A DNA stretch of 64,000 nt from positions 62,001 to 126,000 of the forward strand of contig NZ_JARHTP010000005.1 in assembly GCF_029223485.1 (NCBI RefSeq), in the 5' to 3' direction. The DNA is from Streptomyces coacervatus (GTDB lineage Bacteria; Actinomycetota; Actinomycetes; Streptomycetales; Streptomycetaceae). Position numbers and translations under genes: made by a program. Shown piece after piece: positions 8,148-16,684 of the stretch (positions are counted from its first letter, which is position 1; each line of letters opens with the position of its first letter). The notes below the pieces were generated by a model. It worked only from the letters and a program-made list of their open reading frames with translations, had not been told where the DNA came from and made no database searches.

Positions 8148-10396
8148 CAGCCCAGCTCCAGGGAGAGAAAGCCGGTCCCCGCCGCGGCCCGCGCGGTCCG
8201 CTCCCCGGACGCCAGGCTCCAGGCCGCCACCGGATCACTGCACGAGGCCCGCAGCGTGTCCCCCTCGCGTACGACGGTGAAGGTCACGTCCCCGACCGGC
8301 ACCGTCACCTGCGTGCCCCGCTCCAGGCCGTACGCCCGCAGGGTGACCCCGTCGGCATGGTCGTAGTCGGGCCGGTCCGCCACCGCGCCCACCGGGACGA
8401 CCGCACCCGGCCGCACCAGCAGGGGCACGCTCAGGAAGCCGTGCCGCTCCCGCACCCAGCGGGGGCCGGTCACCGTGCGCCCGCTGAGGAAATGGGTCCA
8501 GGTGCCCTCGGGCACGTAGTAGGACACATCCCCCTCGTCGTCGAAGACCGGCGCCACCAGCAGATCCGGGCCCAGCATGTACTGCCGCTCCAGATGCGCG
8601 CACCCCGGATCGTCCGGGAACTCCAGCACCATCGCCCGCATCATCGGCACGCCCTCGGCGCGGGCGGTGCGTGCGGCCTCGTAGAGATACGGCATGAGCT
8701 GCAGCTTCAGCCGTGTGAACAACCGCAGCACGTCCACCGACTCCTCGTCGAAGAGCCATGGCACGCGATAGGAGGAGCTGCCGTGCAGACGGCTGTGCGA
8801 GGACAGCAGGCCGAAGGCCAGCCAGCGCTTGAACAGGGCGGGTGTCGGGGTGCCCTCGAAGCCGCCGATGTCATGGCTCCAGTAGCCGAAGCCGGACAGG
8901 CCGAGGGAGAGGCCGCCGCGCAGCGACTCGGCCATCGACTCGTACGTCGCCTCGCAGTCGCCGCCCCAGTGCACCGGGAACTTCTGGCTGCCCGCGGTCG
9001 CCGAGCGCGCGAAGAGGACGGCCTCGCCCTCGCCGCGGTGTTTGCGCAGCACGTCGAAGACGGTGCGGTTGTAGAGATACGTGTAGTAGTTGTGCATCCG
9101 CTCCGGGTCGGAGCCGTCGGACCACGCCACGTCGACCGGCACCCGCTCGCCGAAGTCGGTCTTGAAGCAGTCGACGCCCTGCGCGAGCAGCGCCTCCAGC
9201 TTGGCCGCGTACCAGTCACGGGCGGCCGGGCTGGTGAAGTCGACCAGCGCCATGCCCGGCTGCCACATGTCCCACTGCCAGACGCTTCCGTCCGGCCGCT
9301 TCAGCAGATGGCCGAGCGCCTTGCCCTCCGCGAACAGGGGCGAGCGCTGGGCGATGTACGGGTTGATCCACACGCACACATGCAGGCCGCGCTCCTTGAG
9401 CCGGGCCAGCATGCCCTCCGGGTCCGGGAAGACCCGCGGGTCCCACTGGAAGTCGCACCAGTTGAACTCGCGCATCCAGAAGCAGTCGAAGTGGAAGACG
9501 GAGAGCGGGAGTTCACGCTCCCGCATGCCGTCGATGAAGGACGTCACCGTCTCCTCGTCGTACGAGGTCGTGAAGGACGTCGACAGCCACAGGCCGAACG
9601 ACCAGGCGGGCGGCAGCGCCGGGCGGCCGGTGAGGGCCGTGTACTTGCGGAGGATGTCCTTCGGGCTCGGGCCGTAGATGACGTAGTACGTCAACTCCTG
9701 TGTCTCTGCGCTGAATTGGACCCGTGAGACCGCCTCGGACCCCACCTCGAAGGACACCTTGCCGGGGTGGTCGACGAAGACGCCGTAGCCCGCGTCCGTG
9801 AGGTAGAAGGGGACGTTCTTGTAGGCCTGTTCGGTGGCCGTGCCGCCGTCGGCGTTCCAGATGTCGACGACCTGGCCGTTCTTGACGAGGGGGCCGAAGC
9901 GCTCACCGAGGCCGTAGACGGAGGCGCCGACCCCGAGACCCAGCTGTTCCCGCAGGTAGTGCGCCCCTTCCGCAGTCCGCATGATGCCCATGCCCTTGGG
10001 GCCGCTGGAGGTGAGGGTGCGGCCGTTCGCGAGGAAGTCGACGTGCCAGGAGCCGGTACGGGCCACTCGGACCGACAGGGCGCCGGAGGCCAGGGTCGCG
10101 TGCTCGTCGTCGTACGAGACGTGGGGAGCGAACTCCTGGCCGCTGATGTCGAATTCGGGGCCCCGCGGCTGCTCGCCCTCGAAGTGGGTGAAGGTCAGGC
10201 CGATGACGTCGGGCATCGGGGTGTGCGCGCTGATCGTCACGACCGGTCCCTTCAGCAGGTCGCCGCGGTGGCGGATGGGCTGGGTCGGCGCGTGGATCTC
10301 CAGCGTCCCGTCCGTGGCGGCGACGTCGAGCACCTCAACGGGGTGGGCCGCGGTGACGCCCTCGCGCAGCAGCCAGTAACCATCGGTGAACTTCAC
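8147..10396 (-). CDS. yicI: GH31 alpha-xylosidase (YicI-type)
   Basis: A 749-residue GH31 enzyme that resembles E. coli YicI along its whole length, including the start (KFTDGYWLL) and the segments AYKNVPFYLTDAGYGVFVDH, SFGLWLSTSFTT and LSGFGYWSHDIGGFEG. The nucleophile is Asp414 in CFKTDFGER and the acid/base is Asp480 in VHWGGDCEAT, at positions matching those known for YicI (416 and 482). YicI removes alpha-1,6-xylose from isoprimeverose and xyloglucan oligosaccharides. No signal peptide is visible, so it acts in the cytoplasm on imported oligosaccharides. The start is a GTG with AAGGA eight bases upstream; the open frame extends much further 5', but that part is a shadow of the permease gene. 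Its stop overlaps the lacI start. Confidence 0.93.
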   Translation of the reverse strand: MKFTDGYWLLREGVTAAHPVEVLDVAATDGTLEIHAPTQPIRHRGDLLKGPVVTISAHTPMPDVIGLTFTHFEGEQPRGPEFDISGQEFAPHVSYDDEHATLASGALSVRVARTGSWHVDFLANGRTLTSSGPKGMGIMRTAEGAHYLREQLGLGVGASVYGLGERFGPLVKNGQVVDIWNADGGTATEQAYKNVPFYLTDAGYGVFVDHPGKVSFEVGSEAVSRVQFSAETQELTYYVIYGPSPKDILRKYTALTGRPALPPAWSFGLWLSTSFTTSYDEETVTSFIDGMRERELPLSVFHFDCFWMREFNWCDFQWDPRVFPDPEGMLARLKERGLHVCVWINPYIAQRSPLFAEGKALGHLLKRPDGSVWQWDMWQPGMALVDFTSPAARDWYAAKLEALLAQGVDCFKTDFGERVPVDVAWSDGSDPERMHNYYTYLYNRTVFDVLRKHRGEGEAVLFARSATAGSQKFPVHWGGDCEATYESMAESLRGGLSLGLSGFGYWSHDIGGFEGTPTPALFKRWLAFGLLSSHSRLHGSSSYRVPWLFDEESVDVLRLFTRLKLQLMPYLYEAARTARAEGVPMMRAMVLEFPDDPGCAHLERQYMLGPDLLVAPVFDDEGDVSYYVPEGTWTHFLSGRTVTGPRWVRERHGFLSVPLLVRPGAVVPVGAVADRPDYDHADGVTLRAYGLERGTQVTVPVGDVTFTVVREGDTLRASCSDPVAAWSLASGERTARAAAGTGFLSLELG

Positions 10397-10407
10397 GTGG
10401 GGGGTCC

Positions 10408-11232
10408 TTACTTGACGGCACCCACGGCGATGCCGCGGGTGAGGGTCCGCTGGAAGACGAGGAAGAACACGATCGCCGGGAGGACGCCGAGCAGGGCCGC
10501 CGCATTGGTCATCGTGGCGTCCATCAGGCGCTGGCCCTGGAGGACGCCGAGGGCCACCGACACGGTCTGGTTGTCGTTGGAGATCAGCATGACCAGGGGG
10601 AGCAGGAACTCGTTCCAGGTCCAGATGAAGAAGAAGACGAGCAGCACACCGATGGTCGGGCGGCTCACCGGGACGACGATCCGCCACAGCACCTGCCACT
10701 TGTCGGCACCGTCGATGCGGGCCGCCTCGATGATCTCGCGAGGGAACTGGCCCAGCACGGAGGAGAGCAGATACGTGCCGAAGGCCGCCTGGATCACCGT
10801 GAAGACGATGATCACGCTCAGCCTGGTGTCGTACAGGCCGACCTGCTTGCTCAGGTAGTAGATCGGGTAGACCAGCGCCTCCTGCGGCAGCATGTTGGCT
10901 AGCACGAAGAAGGCCAGGACCCAGGTGCGGCCCTTGATGCGGCCGATCCCGATCGCGTACGCGTTGAGGACGGAAAGGATCGCCGCAAGCACAGCAACCG
11001 ACCCGCTGATCAGCACCGAGTTGACCAGCTTCTGCCCGAAGTCGACGCGCTGCCAGAAGCTCTTGAGGCCGTCGAGGTAGAGGCCTTCGGGGAGGCTGAG
11101 GGGGCCGTTCTGGGAGTACTCCGTCGGCGACTTGACGGCGTTGACGGCGACGATCAGGAACGGGACGACCATGAAGAGGGCCGCGATGCACAGGGCGATC
11201 AGCACCGGGTAGCGGCGCAGGGCAGTCGTCAT
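10408..11232 (-). CDS. Sugar ABC transporter permease (MalG/UgpE-like)
   Basis: A 274-residue inner-membrane permease of the CUT1 carbohydrate ABC family. Six hydrophobic segments can be seen, beginning with LIALCIAALFMVVPFLIVAVNAV. The cytoplasmic EAA loop reads EIIEAARIDGADKWQVLWRI, where the ATPase docks. No ATP-binding gene is present in the operon, so it probably uses a shared MsiK-like ATPase encoded elsewhere, the usual case for Streptomyces CUT1 systems. Its ATG overlaps the stop of the preceding permease gene (ATGA), showing translational coupling. The gap to the alpha-xylosidase gene is 11 bases. Confidence 0.93.
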   Translation of the reverse strand: MTTALRRYPVLIALCIAALFMVVPFLIVAVNAVKSPTEYSQNGPLSLPEGLYLDGLKSFWQRVDFGQKLVNSVLISGSVAVLAAILSVLNAYAIGIGRIKGRTWVLAFFVLANMLPQEALVYPIYYLSKQVGLYDTRLSVIIVFTVIQAAFGTYLLSSVLGQFPREIIEAARIDGADKWQVLWRIVVPVSRPTIGVLLVFFFIWTWNEFLLPLVMLISNDNQTVSVALGVLQGQRLMDATMTNAAALLGVLPAIVFFLVFQRTLTRGIAVGAVK

Positions 11233-12188
11233 GCGCGGTCCCCTTCCTCGTCGCGGGCCTGGAGTTTCAGCAGGACCAGGGAGAGCGCCAGGATGATCAC
11301 CGTGAGGACGGTGGAGATCGCGGCGCCGTAGCCGACCTGGGTCTTCTCGAAGAAGGTGGAGAAGGAGAAGTAGGAGGGGACGTCGGTCGCGCCTCCCGGG
11401 CCGCCTTTCGTGAGTACGTACACCGCGCCGAACACCTTGAGCGCGGCGATCGTGCACCAGGTCAGGACGACGTAGATCTCCGGGCGGATCTGCGGCAGCG
11501 TGATGTGCCAGAAGCGGCGCCACCAGCCGGCGCCGTCCAGTTCGGCCGCCTCGTACAGCTGCGGGTCGACGCGCTGCAGCCCCGCCATGAAGACGACCAG
11601 CGGAAAGCCGATCTGCACCCAGACCATGACCCCCATGACGCTGTACAGCGCGATGTCCGGGTCCCCGAGCCAGTCCTGCTGCCAACTGCCGAGCCCGACC
11701 GCCTTCAGCAGTTCGTTGAGGGAGCCGTTGTCGGGGGCGAGGATCCAGCTCCAGACGATGCCGGCGACCGCGATCGGCAGCACCTGCGGGAGATAGAAGC
11801 AGGCCCGGAGCACCGCGGCCCATCTGCTGCCGAAGTGCTTGCCGATGTAGTCGAACAGCGCGGCCGCCAGGACGAGACCGATCATCGTCGGTACGGCCGC
11901 CATGGCGACGACCATGAACAGGCTGTGCCGGAAGGACGCCCAGAACTCCGAATCGTCCATCAGGTCGCGGTAGTTGGCGAGGCCGGTCCACTTGGGGCTG
12001 CCGATGCCCTGCCACTCCGTGAAGCTCACGCCCGTGTTCATCAGGAACGGCACGACGATGACTGCCGTGAAGGCCAGGATGCCGGGGAGCAGGAACAGGG
12101 CGTACGAGTCGCGGGTACGGGGGTGGCGCGGGCCGGGGTGCCGGAGCTTGCCGACGGCCCGCGCACCCCGTTCGACGGTCGCCGTCAT
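11229..12188 (-). CDS. Sugar ABC transporter permease (MalF/UgpA-like)
   Basis: The partner permease, 319 residues, with six predicted membrane spans starting at SYALFLLPGILAFTAVIVVP and an EAA loop QLYEAAELDGAGWWRRFWHI. The N-terminus (about 30 residues) is basic and cytoplasmic. The ATG at 12188 overlaps the stop of the solute-binding-protein gene by four bases (ATGA), and the gene overlaps the next permease in the same way, so the three transport genes are one translational unit. Confidence 0.93.
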   Translation of the reverse strand: MTATVERGARAVGKLRHPGPRHPRTRDSYALFLLPGILAFTAVIVVPFLMNTGVSFTEWQGIGSPKWTGLANYRDLMDDSEFWASFRHSLFMVVAMAAVPTMIGLVLAAALFDYIGKHFGSRWAAVLRACFYLPQVLPIAVAGIVWSWILAPDNGSLNELLKAVGLGSWQQDWLGDPDIALYSVMGVMVWVQIGFPLVVFMAGLQRVDPQLYEAAELDGAGWWRRFWHITLPQIRPEIYVVLTWCTIAALKVFGAVYVLTKGGPGGATDVPSYFSFSTFFEKTQVGYGAAISTVLTVIILALSLVLLKLQARDEEGDRA

Positions 12189-13501
12189 TTCGTCGGCGCG
12201 CCCTTGTCGTACGCCTGCTGCAGTGCGCTGAGGTAGGCGTCCGGTTTCTCGCTGCCCGTCATCAGCTTCTGCGTCTCGGAGACGAGGACGTCGTAGAAGC
12301 CGTTCACCGGCCAGTCCGGGTAGAAGGCCAGGCCGTCCCGGCCGCTGAGGGTGTTGAAGTTGTCGATGAGCTGCTTGGACTTCGGGTCGGTGATGGCGGA
12401 CGTGTCGGCCGCCACCGGGATGCCGCCCTTGTTGCCGAGCAGGTTCTGGATCTTCTTCGACATGGTGATGTCGATGAAGTCGTAGGCGAGGTCCTTGTTC
12501 TTGGCGTTCTTGGGGACCACCCAGATGTTTCCGCCGGAGCCGAGGGTCAGGTTCGAGCCGGGCCACAGGGCGGAGTCCCAGTCGAACTTGGCCTCGGTCT
12601 GGAAGCGGCCGTACCACCAGCTGCCGGAGAACAGGATCGGCGCCTTGCCCTGGATCCAGGAGACGCCCGCGTCCTCGGCCTTGGTGCTGGTGGACTTCTT
12701 GCTGATGTAGCCCTTCTTCAGCCAGTCGGCGAAGGTGTCGGCGGCGTACGTCCAGGCCGCGTCATGGAAGTCGGTCTTGCCCTTGTACAGCTCGTACTTG
12801 TCGACCCAGGAGCGATCGGCTTTCGACAGGGCCAGCTGGTAGAGGTACTGCTGGGCCATGTACTCGGCGCCCGCGTTGGCGAGCGGGGTGACGCCCTTGG
12901 CGACGAACTTGTCCATGGCGGCGGTCAGTTCGTCGAACGTCTTCGGCTCGGCGATCCCGTACTTCTTGAAGAGGTCCTTGTTGTAGAAGACCATCGTGTA
13001 CTCGGCGTAGTTCGGGACGCCGTACCACTTGCCGGAGCCCATGACCCCGTTCGTGTCGTACATGCTGGTCGTACGGACGCCCGCGCTGAGCTTCTTGTCC
13101 CAGCCGCGCTTGGTGGCCTCGGCGGTCAGATCGGTCAGCAGGCCCTGTTTGGCCAGGGCGCCCGCGGTCGCGTTGCCCTTGTTGTACTCCATGATGTCGG
13201 GCACGTCCGAGGAGTTGAGGATCATGGGCGCGGTCTTCTGGATCTGTTCGAAGCCCTTCTCCTCGAACTTCACCTTGACGCCCGGATGCTTCGCCTCGAA
13301 CTCCTTGATCGCCTCGTTCCAGGCCACGCCCATCGCGCTGTCGGGGCCCTCGTAGTGCCAGAGCTTGAGCGTCTTGGCGTCGGAGGACCCGCCACCGCCC
13401 GAGCCGCCGCATGCGCTCACCAGCAGCGATCCACCGAGGATCGCCGCCGCGACCGTCGTCATACGCCTTCGTGCCGTCATACGCCTTCGTGCCGTCAACA
13501 T
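12185..13501 (-). CDS. Sugar ABC transporter solute-binding lipoprotein
   Basis: A 438-residue extracellular lipoprotein that captures the oligosaccharide. The start at 13501 has GGAGG six bases upstream; upstream in-frame ATGs lack this. The signal peptide is arginine-rich (MLTARRRMTARRRMTT) and leads to the lipobox LVSAC, with the lipidated cysteine followed by a glycine/serine linker (GGSGGGGSS). The mature part is a bacterial extracellular solute-binding protein of the MalE/UgpB class (LKLWHYEGPDSAMGVAWNEA, VPDIMEYNKGNATAG, WIQGKAPILFSGSWWYGRF). First gene of the operon, downstream of a LacI-type operator. The repeated TARRRM comes from an 18-base tandem duplication. Confidence 0.93.
   Translation of the reverse strand: MLTARRRMTARRRMTTVAAAILGGSLLVSACGGSGGGGSSDAKTLKLWHYEGPDSAMGVAWNEAIKEFEAKHPGVKVKFEEKGFEQIQKTAPMILNSSDVPDIMEYNKGNATAGALAKQGLLTDLTAEATKRGWDKKLSAGVRTTSMYDTNGVMGSGKWYGVPNYAEYTMVFYNKDLFKKYGIAEPKTFDELTAAMDKFVAKGVTPLANAGAEYMAQQYLYQLALSKADRSWVDKYELYKGKTDFHDAAWTYAADTFADWLKKGYISKKSTSTKAEDAGVSWIQGKAPILFSGSWWYGRFQTEAKFDWDSALWPGSNLTLGSGGNIWVVPKNAKNKDLAYDFIDITMSKKIQNLLGNKGGIPVAADTSAITDPKSKQLIDNFNTLSGRDGLAFYPDWPVNGFYDVLVSETQKLMTGSEKPDAYLSALQQAYDKGAPTK
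13460..13495. repeat. Perfect 18-bp tandem duplication inside a signal-peptide coding region
   Basis: The 18-base unit CATACGCCTTCGTGCCGT occurs twice in direct succession. On the coding (minus) strand each copy reads MTARRR, so the duplication adds six residues to the basic n-region of the lipoprotein signal peptide and keeps the frame. Each copy also supplies an in-frame ATG. Confidence 0.9.
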
Positions 13502-13570
13502 CCCGTGCCTCCGCAGGAGTCGGATGGTCGGATGGGTATATCGGGGCGTCATGCGGCGGAGATCGATTCA

Positions 13571-13584
13571 TCGAATCGATTCGA
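13571..13584. promoter_or_regulatory. 14-bp perfect palindrome in sugar-operon promoter region
   Basis: TCGAATCGATTCGA is its own reverse complement and is surrounded by further GATTC/GAATC repeats (13564-13585). It lies nine bases from the LacI-type operator and about 70 bases upstream of the solute-binding-protein start. It may be a second regulator site. Which protein binds it cannot be told. Confidence 0.5.
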
Positions 13585-13592
13585 TGCATGAC

Positions 13593-13608
13593 GTCGAAGC
13601 GCTTCGAC
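13593..13608. promoter_or_regulatory. LacI-family operator of the xylosidase/ABC operon
   Basis: GTCGAAGC|GCTTCGAC is a perfect 16-bp palindrome with the central CG and CGAAGCGCTTCG core typical of LacI-family sites in actinobacteria. It is about 92 bases upstream of the first gene of an operon that contains a lacI gene, and 31 bases after the stop of the upstream MFS gene. Confidence 0.75.
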
Positions 13609-13638
13609 GGGCGAAGGTATGTGCGGGCTGTGGGCGCG

Positions 13639-14901
13639 TCAATGCATCGGACACGAATCGGTACCGGGAGTTCGTGCCGCGAGAGAGATCATCAGCGCGA
13701 CGGCCGCCGCCGTCACCGGCACCCCGAACCCGGCCGTCGGCGACAGGTGGTCCACCATCCAGCCGCCGGTCGCCGAGCCGCCCGCGATCCCGCCGAGCAG
13801 GCCGGTCACCGCGAGGGTCATGCCCTCGTTGAGACGGCCCTCGGGGGTGCGCCGCTGCACCAGCGTCATGGTGGTGACCATGGTCGGGGCGGTCGCCATG
13901 CCGGCGATCAGCAGGGCGGCGGCGAGGAACGGGAGCGAGGCGGTGAGGGAGGCGGCGAGGAGGGGGAGGGTGAGCAGGGCCGCCATTGCGGCGATGCACC
14001 AGGGGAGGCGGGTGTCGGCGGGACCCGTCGGTCTGAGGGCTCCGTAGAGCAGACCCGCCACGCACGAACCGGCCGCCTGGAGCGCCAGCACGACCCCCGC
14101 CGCCGAGCGGTGCCCCTGCGCGTCCGCGAACGCGATCGTCACGACCTCCGTCGAACCGAACACCGCGCCCATGGCCAGACAGACGGCGAGGAGTGGGGGT
14201 ATGCCGGGTGCGCGGACCGGGGACTTCGCCGCTCTGCGTGCATGTACGGGCGGCTCGGTCGAGCGTTGCGCGGCGAACAGCAGCACGCCGGTCAGCAGCA
14301 GCACCGCCCCGACCAGCGTGCCCGCCTCCGGGAAGAACGTCCCGCACAGGAAGGCCGCGAGCACCGGGCCCAGCATGAAGCACAGCTCGTCGGCGGCCTG
14401 CTCGAAGGAGTTCGCGGTGTGCAGCGCGCCGTGGTCGCCCTTCAGCAGATGGGCCCAGCGGGCGCGGGACATGCCGCCGGTGTTGGGGGTCGTCGCGGTG
14501 GCGGCGTAGGAGGCGAAGAGGGTCCAGGCGGGCGCGCCGAAGTGCACGCACAGCAGAAGGGCGAGGGAGCCGAGCGCCGCGATCGTCGTTGCCGGTACGG
14601 CGATCCGGGCCTGCCCGTACCGGTCCACGAGCCGCGCGGTCCACGGGGCCACGGCCGCCGTAGCCGCGAGGCCGGTCGCAGTGACGGCACCGGCGAGTGC
14701 GTATGAGCCGCGCGCCCCGGCGATCATCACGACCGCACTCACGCTGAACATGCCCATGGAGAGGCGGGCCAGGAGGTTGGGGAGGGTGAAGGCGAGGGCG
14801 CCGGGGGTGGTGAGGAGGCGGCGGTAGGGGCCGGGTGGGCGAGGTGTGCGAGGTGGGTGGTCGGTGGACAACGAGGCTTTCCCGGGAGTCGGTTGCGGCA
14901 T
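13639..14901 (-). CDS. MFS exporter, divergent from a LysR regulator
   Basis: A 420-residue major facilitator with about 12 hydrophobic segments (PNLLARLSMGMFSVSAVVMI, GLAATAAVAPWTARLVDRYG, AALLIAGMATAPTMVTTMTL). The motif-A-like loop TARLVDRYGQAR lies between spans 2 and 3. The family is drug/metabolite efflux; the substrate cannot be read. The ATG at 14901 gives MPQPTPGKAS; the frame is open further upstream but would run into the divergent promoter. It is transcribed away from the LysR gene at 14999, with under 100 bases between them, the usual layout for a LysR protein controlling its neighbour. The next gene downstream is the sugar operon in the same direction, but an operator region separates them. 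Confidence 0.87.
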   Translation of the reverse strand: MPQPTPGKASLSTDHPPRTPRPPGPYRRLLTTPGALAFTLPNLLARLSMGMFSVSAVVMIAGARGSYALAGAVTATGLAATAAVAPWTARLVDRYGQARIAVPATTIAALGSLALLLCVHFGAPAWTLFASYAATATTPNTGGMSRARWAHLLKGDHGALHTANSFEQAADELCFMLGPVLAAFLCGTFFPEAGTLVGAVLLLTGVLLFAAQRSTEPPVHARRAAKSPVRAPGIPPLLAVCLAMGAVFGSTEVVTIAFADAQGHRSAAGVVLALQAAGSCVAGLLYGALRPTGPADTRLPWCIAAMAALLTLPLLAASLTASLPFLAAALLIAGMATAPTMVTTMTLVQRRTPEGRLNEGMTLAVTGLLGGIAGGSATGGWMVDHLSPTAGFGVPVTAAAVALMISLAARTPGTDSCPMH

Positions 14902-14967
14902 GGGCACCACCGTCGCCCGTAACCGATCAAGGGGTCCAACACCTTCTCCGTACCGATTCACGCACGT

Positions 14968-14988
14968 CTGTTGTAAGTGCCTGTTGTA
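14968..14988. promoter_or_regulatory. Direct repeat CTGTTGTA in divergent MFS/LysR promoter
   Basis: CTGTTGTA occurs at 14968-14975 and again at 14981-14988, 13 bases apart, just before the LysR start and about 70 bases upstream of the MFS start. It is AT-rich against its surroundings and is the best candidate for the LysR binding site or a core promoter element. No clean T-N11-A palindrome was seen. Confidence 0.4.
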
Positions 14989-14998
14989 GGTTCGCGGG

Positions 14999-15958
14999 AT
15001 GTCCGCGCCCAGCCATCTCGACCCCCGCCTACTCCGCGCCTTCCTCACCGTCGCCGAGGAACTGCATTTCACGCGCGCCGCCGCCCGGCTCTACGTCGCC
15101 CAGCAGGCCCTGAGCCGCGATGTACGGCGCCTGGAGCGGGAGTTGGGGGCCGAGCTGTTCGTACGGTCCACTCGCCAGGTGACCCTGACGGCCGACGGCG
15201 AGCGGCTGCTGCCGTACGCCCGCCGGGTACTGGAGGCCCAGGACGAGCTGCTCGGCGCCTTCGGCCAGACCCGCCCGCTGCTGGTCGACCTCAACTTCCG
15301 TGACGCGGTGACCGCGCGTCGCGTCCTGCACCGGGCGCGTGAACTCGCCCCCGAGCACGAGCTGATGGCGCGGTACGAGAGCGGCCTGACCGGCGCGGCG
15401 GAGGAGCTGCTGGCCGGGCGGCTGGACGCGTCGTTCGGGCGGTACGCGGGCTTGGACCCGGTGCTGCGGGGCCGACTGGAGCACCAGCTCGTACGGTACG
15501 AGCCGATGGCGGTGGTGCTGCCGGAGGACCATCGGCTGGCGGCGACGGAGGCTGTGCCGCTGGCCGAGCTGGCGGGGGAGACGGTGTACGCGGGGGCCGG
15601 GAATCCTCGTACGCCGGAGTGGACGGATCTGGCGCGGTTGCTCTTCGCGGGGCGGGGGATAGAGATCGCGCCGCCCGCTCCGCTGGCCGTGGGGGAGGAG
15701 GAGTTCGAGCGGATCATGTCGAAGATGCGGAACCCGATCCTGGCCGTGGTGGACTTTCCGGCCATGCCGGGGAGGGTGCTGCGGCCTTTGACCGAGCCCG
15801 TGCCTTTGTCGCCGGTGTCGTTGGTGTGGCGGAAGGGTCTGGCGCATCCGGCGTTTGATGCGCTTCGGCGGGCTGCGGGTGAAGTGGCGGCGGGGGAAGG
15901 GTGGTTGAGGTGGCCGGACGGGGGATGGATGCCGGCTGTGGATGTGGAGATGGGCTGA
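14999..15958 (+). CDS. LysR-family transcriptional regulator
   Basis: The N-terminal winged helix-turn-helix is classical (LLRAFLTVAEELHFTRAAAR, AQQALSRDVRRLERELGAEL, LTADGERLLPYARRVL), followed by a type-2 periplasmic-binding effector domain (YESGLTGAAEELLAGRLDAS, MAVVLPEDHRLAATEAVPLA). Length 319 is standard. The effector is unknown. It is divergent from the MFS exporter gene and probably controls it. The start ATG at 14999 has only a weak ribosome binding site (TTCGCGGG). Confidence 0.92.
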   Translation: MSAPSHLDPRLLRAFLTVAEELHFTRAAARLYVAQQALSRDVRRLERELGAELFVRSTRQVTLTADGERLLPYARRVLEAQDELLGAFGQTRPLLVDLNFRDAVTARRVLHRARELAPEHELMARYESGLTGAAEELLAGRLDASFGRYAGLDPVLRGRLEHQLVRYEPMAVVLPEDHRLAATEAVPLAELAGETVYAGAGNPRTPEWTDLARLLFAGRGIEIAPPAPLAVGEEEFERIMSKMRNPILAVVDFPAMPGRVLRPLTEPVPLSPVSLVWRKGLAHPAFDALRRAAGEVAAGEGWLRWPDGGWMPAVDVEMG

Positions 15959-16147
15959 TCAGGGGGTGTCCAGCTGAACCGTGTCGAGTTGGGAGACCGG
16001 CCCGACCGCGTAGGCGAAGGACTGACCGTTGCTGGGGAAGTGAGGCGAAGTGAAGTGAATGACCCGGATGGTGATGGGGTCCTGTTCGCCCACCTCCAAG
16101 AGGTGACCCAATTGCGGGCGCGCGACGTCCGGACCGCCGTACGGCAT
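15959..16147 (-). CDS. Hypothetical short ORF, possible gene remnant
   Basis: 62 codons (ATG at 16147) reading MPYGGPDVARPQLGHLLEVG and ending in QLDTVQLDTP. I do not recognise it. The frame stays open upstream of the ATG (LLHEAALR), and it begins directly after the lysR stop on the opposite strand. Since the adjacent 350 bases also hold a broken FG-GAP-like fragment, this is more likely the tail of a decayed gene than an intact small gene. Confidence 0.3.
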   Translation of the reverse strand: MPYGGPDVARPQLGHLLEVGEQDPITIRVIHFTSPHFPSNGQSFAYAVGPVSQLDTVQLDTP

Positions 16148-16329
16148 GCGTAGTGCCGCCTCGTGCAGCAGCGCGGTGCAGGGGAGCGGTGCCGAGCGGC
16201 GCAGGACCTCCTGCCGCTTGATGCGGTCAGCTGTAGGCGCGGGCGGGAGTGCGGACGCGGTCGGCGCTCACGGCGCATGATCCCCGCGTGCACGCGTCGC
16301 CCAGGGCAAGGTTGCGCACCACGACCGTC

Positions 16330-16500
16330 CCTGCAGCGTGGCCACCTACACCACCGACTCCCTCCCCTATATACGACGCCTCCGTCGCCGACCTCGACGG
16401 CGACGGAGGCGCGGACATCGCCGTCGCCGCCAGCGCGGCCGGGCAGGTCGTCACCTTCACAGGGACCTGTTCGTGCCGCTTCACGGAGACCCATTCGTAA
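16330..16500 (+). pseudogene. FG-GAP/VCBS-repeat protein fragment
   Basis: The frame ending at 16500 contains YDASVADLDGDGGADIAVAA, the calcium-binding repeat signature DxDGDGxxDIAVA of integrin-alpha-like FG-GAP/VCBS repeats, then GQVVTFTGT and a stop. Only about one repeat is left and there is no plausible start or export signal, so it is read as a remnant. 15959-16684 is otherwise without a convincing gene; the last 180 bases are the narK leader. Confidence 0.4.
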
Positions 16501-16684
16501 TGCGGAGCTCTTCGTAACGTACGGCCGCAGAACCTCTCATCCCCCCTCCCCGCGGGGTGAGAGCAAAGTTCCCTTCCGGTCACCCGGTGGCACAGGCCGG
16601 AAACGCTGCCTCCCTACCTTCGGGACTCATCACCGCTCATCTGCCCCCGAGCACGACCGAGCCCCGGAGCACCGTGGAGGCGTC

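Noticed and set aside
16494..16518. TTCGTAAT/TTCGTAAC direct repeat upstream of narK as a GlnR or NnaR box
   Set aside because: The 17-base offset does not match the 11-base half-site spacing of GlnR boxes; may be chance or the remnant gene's sequence.
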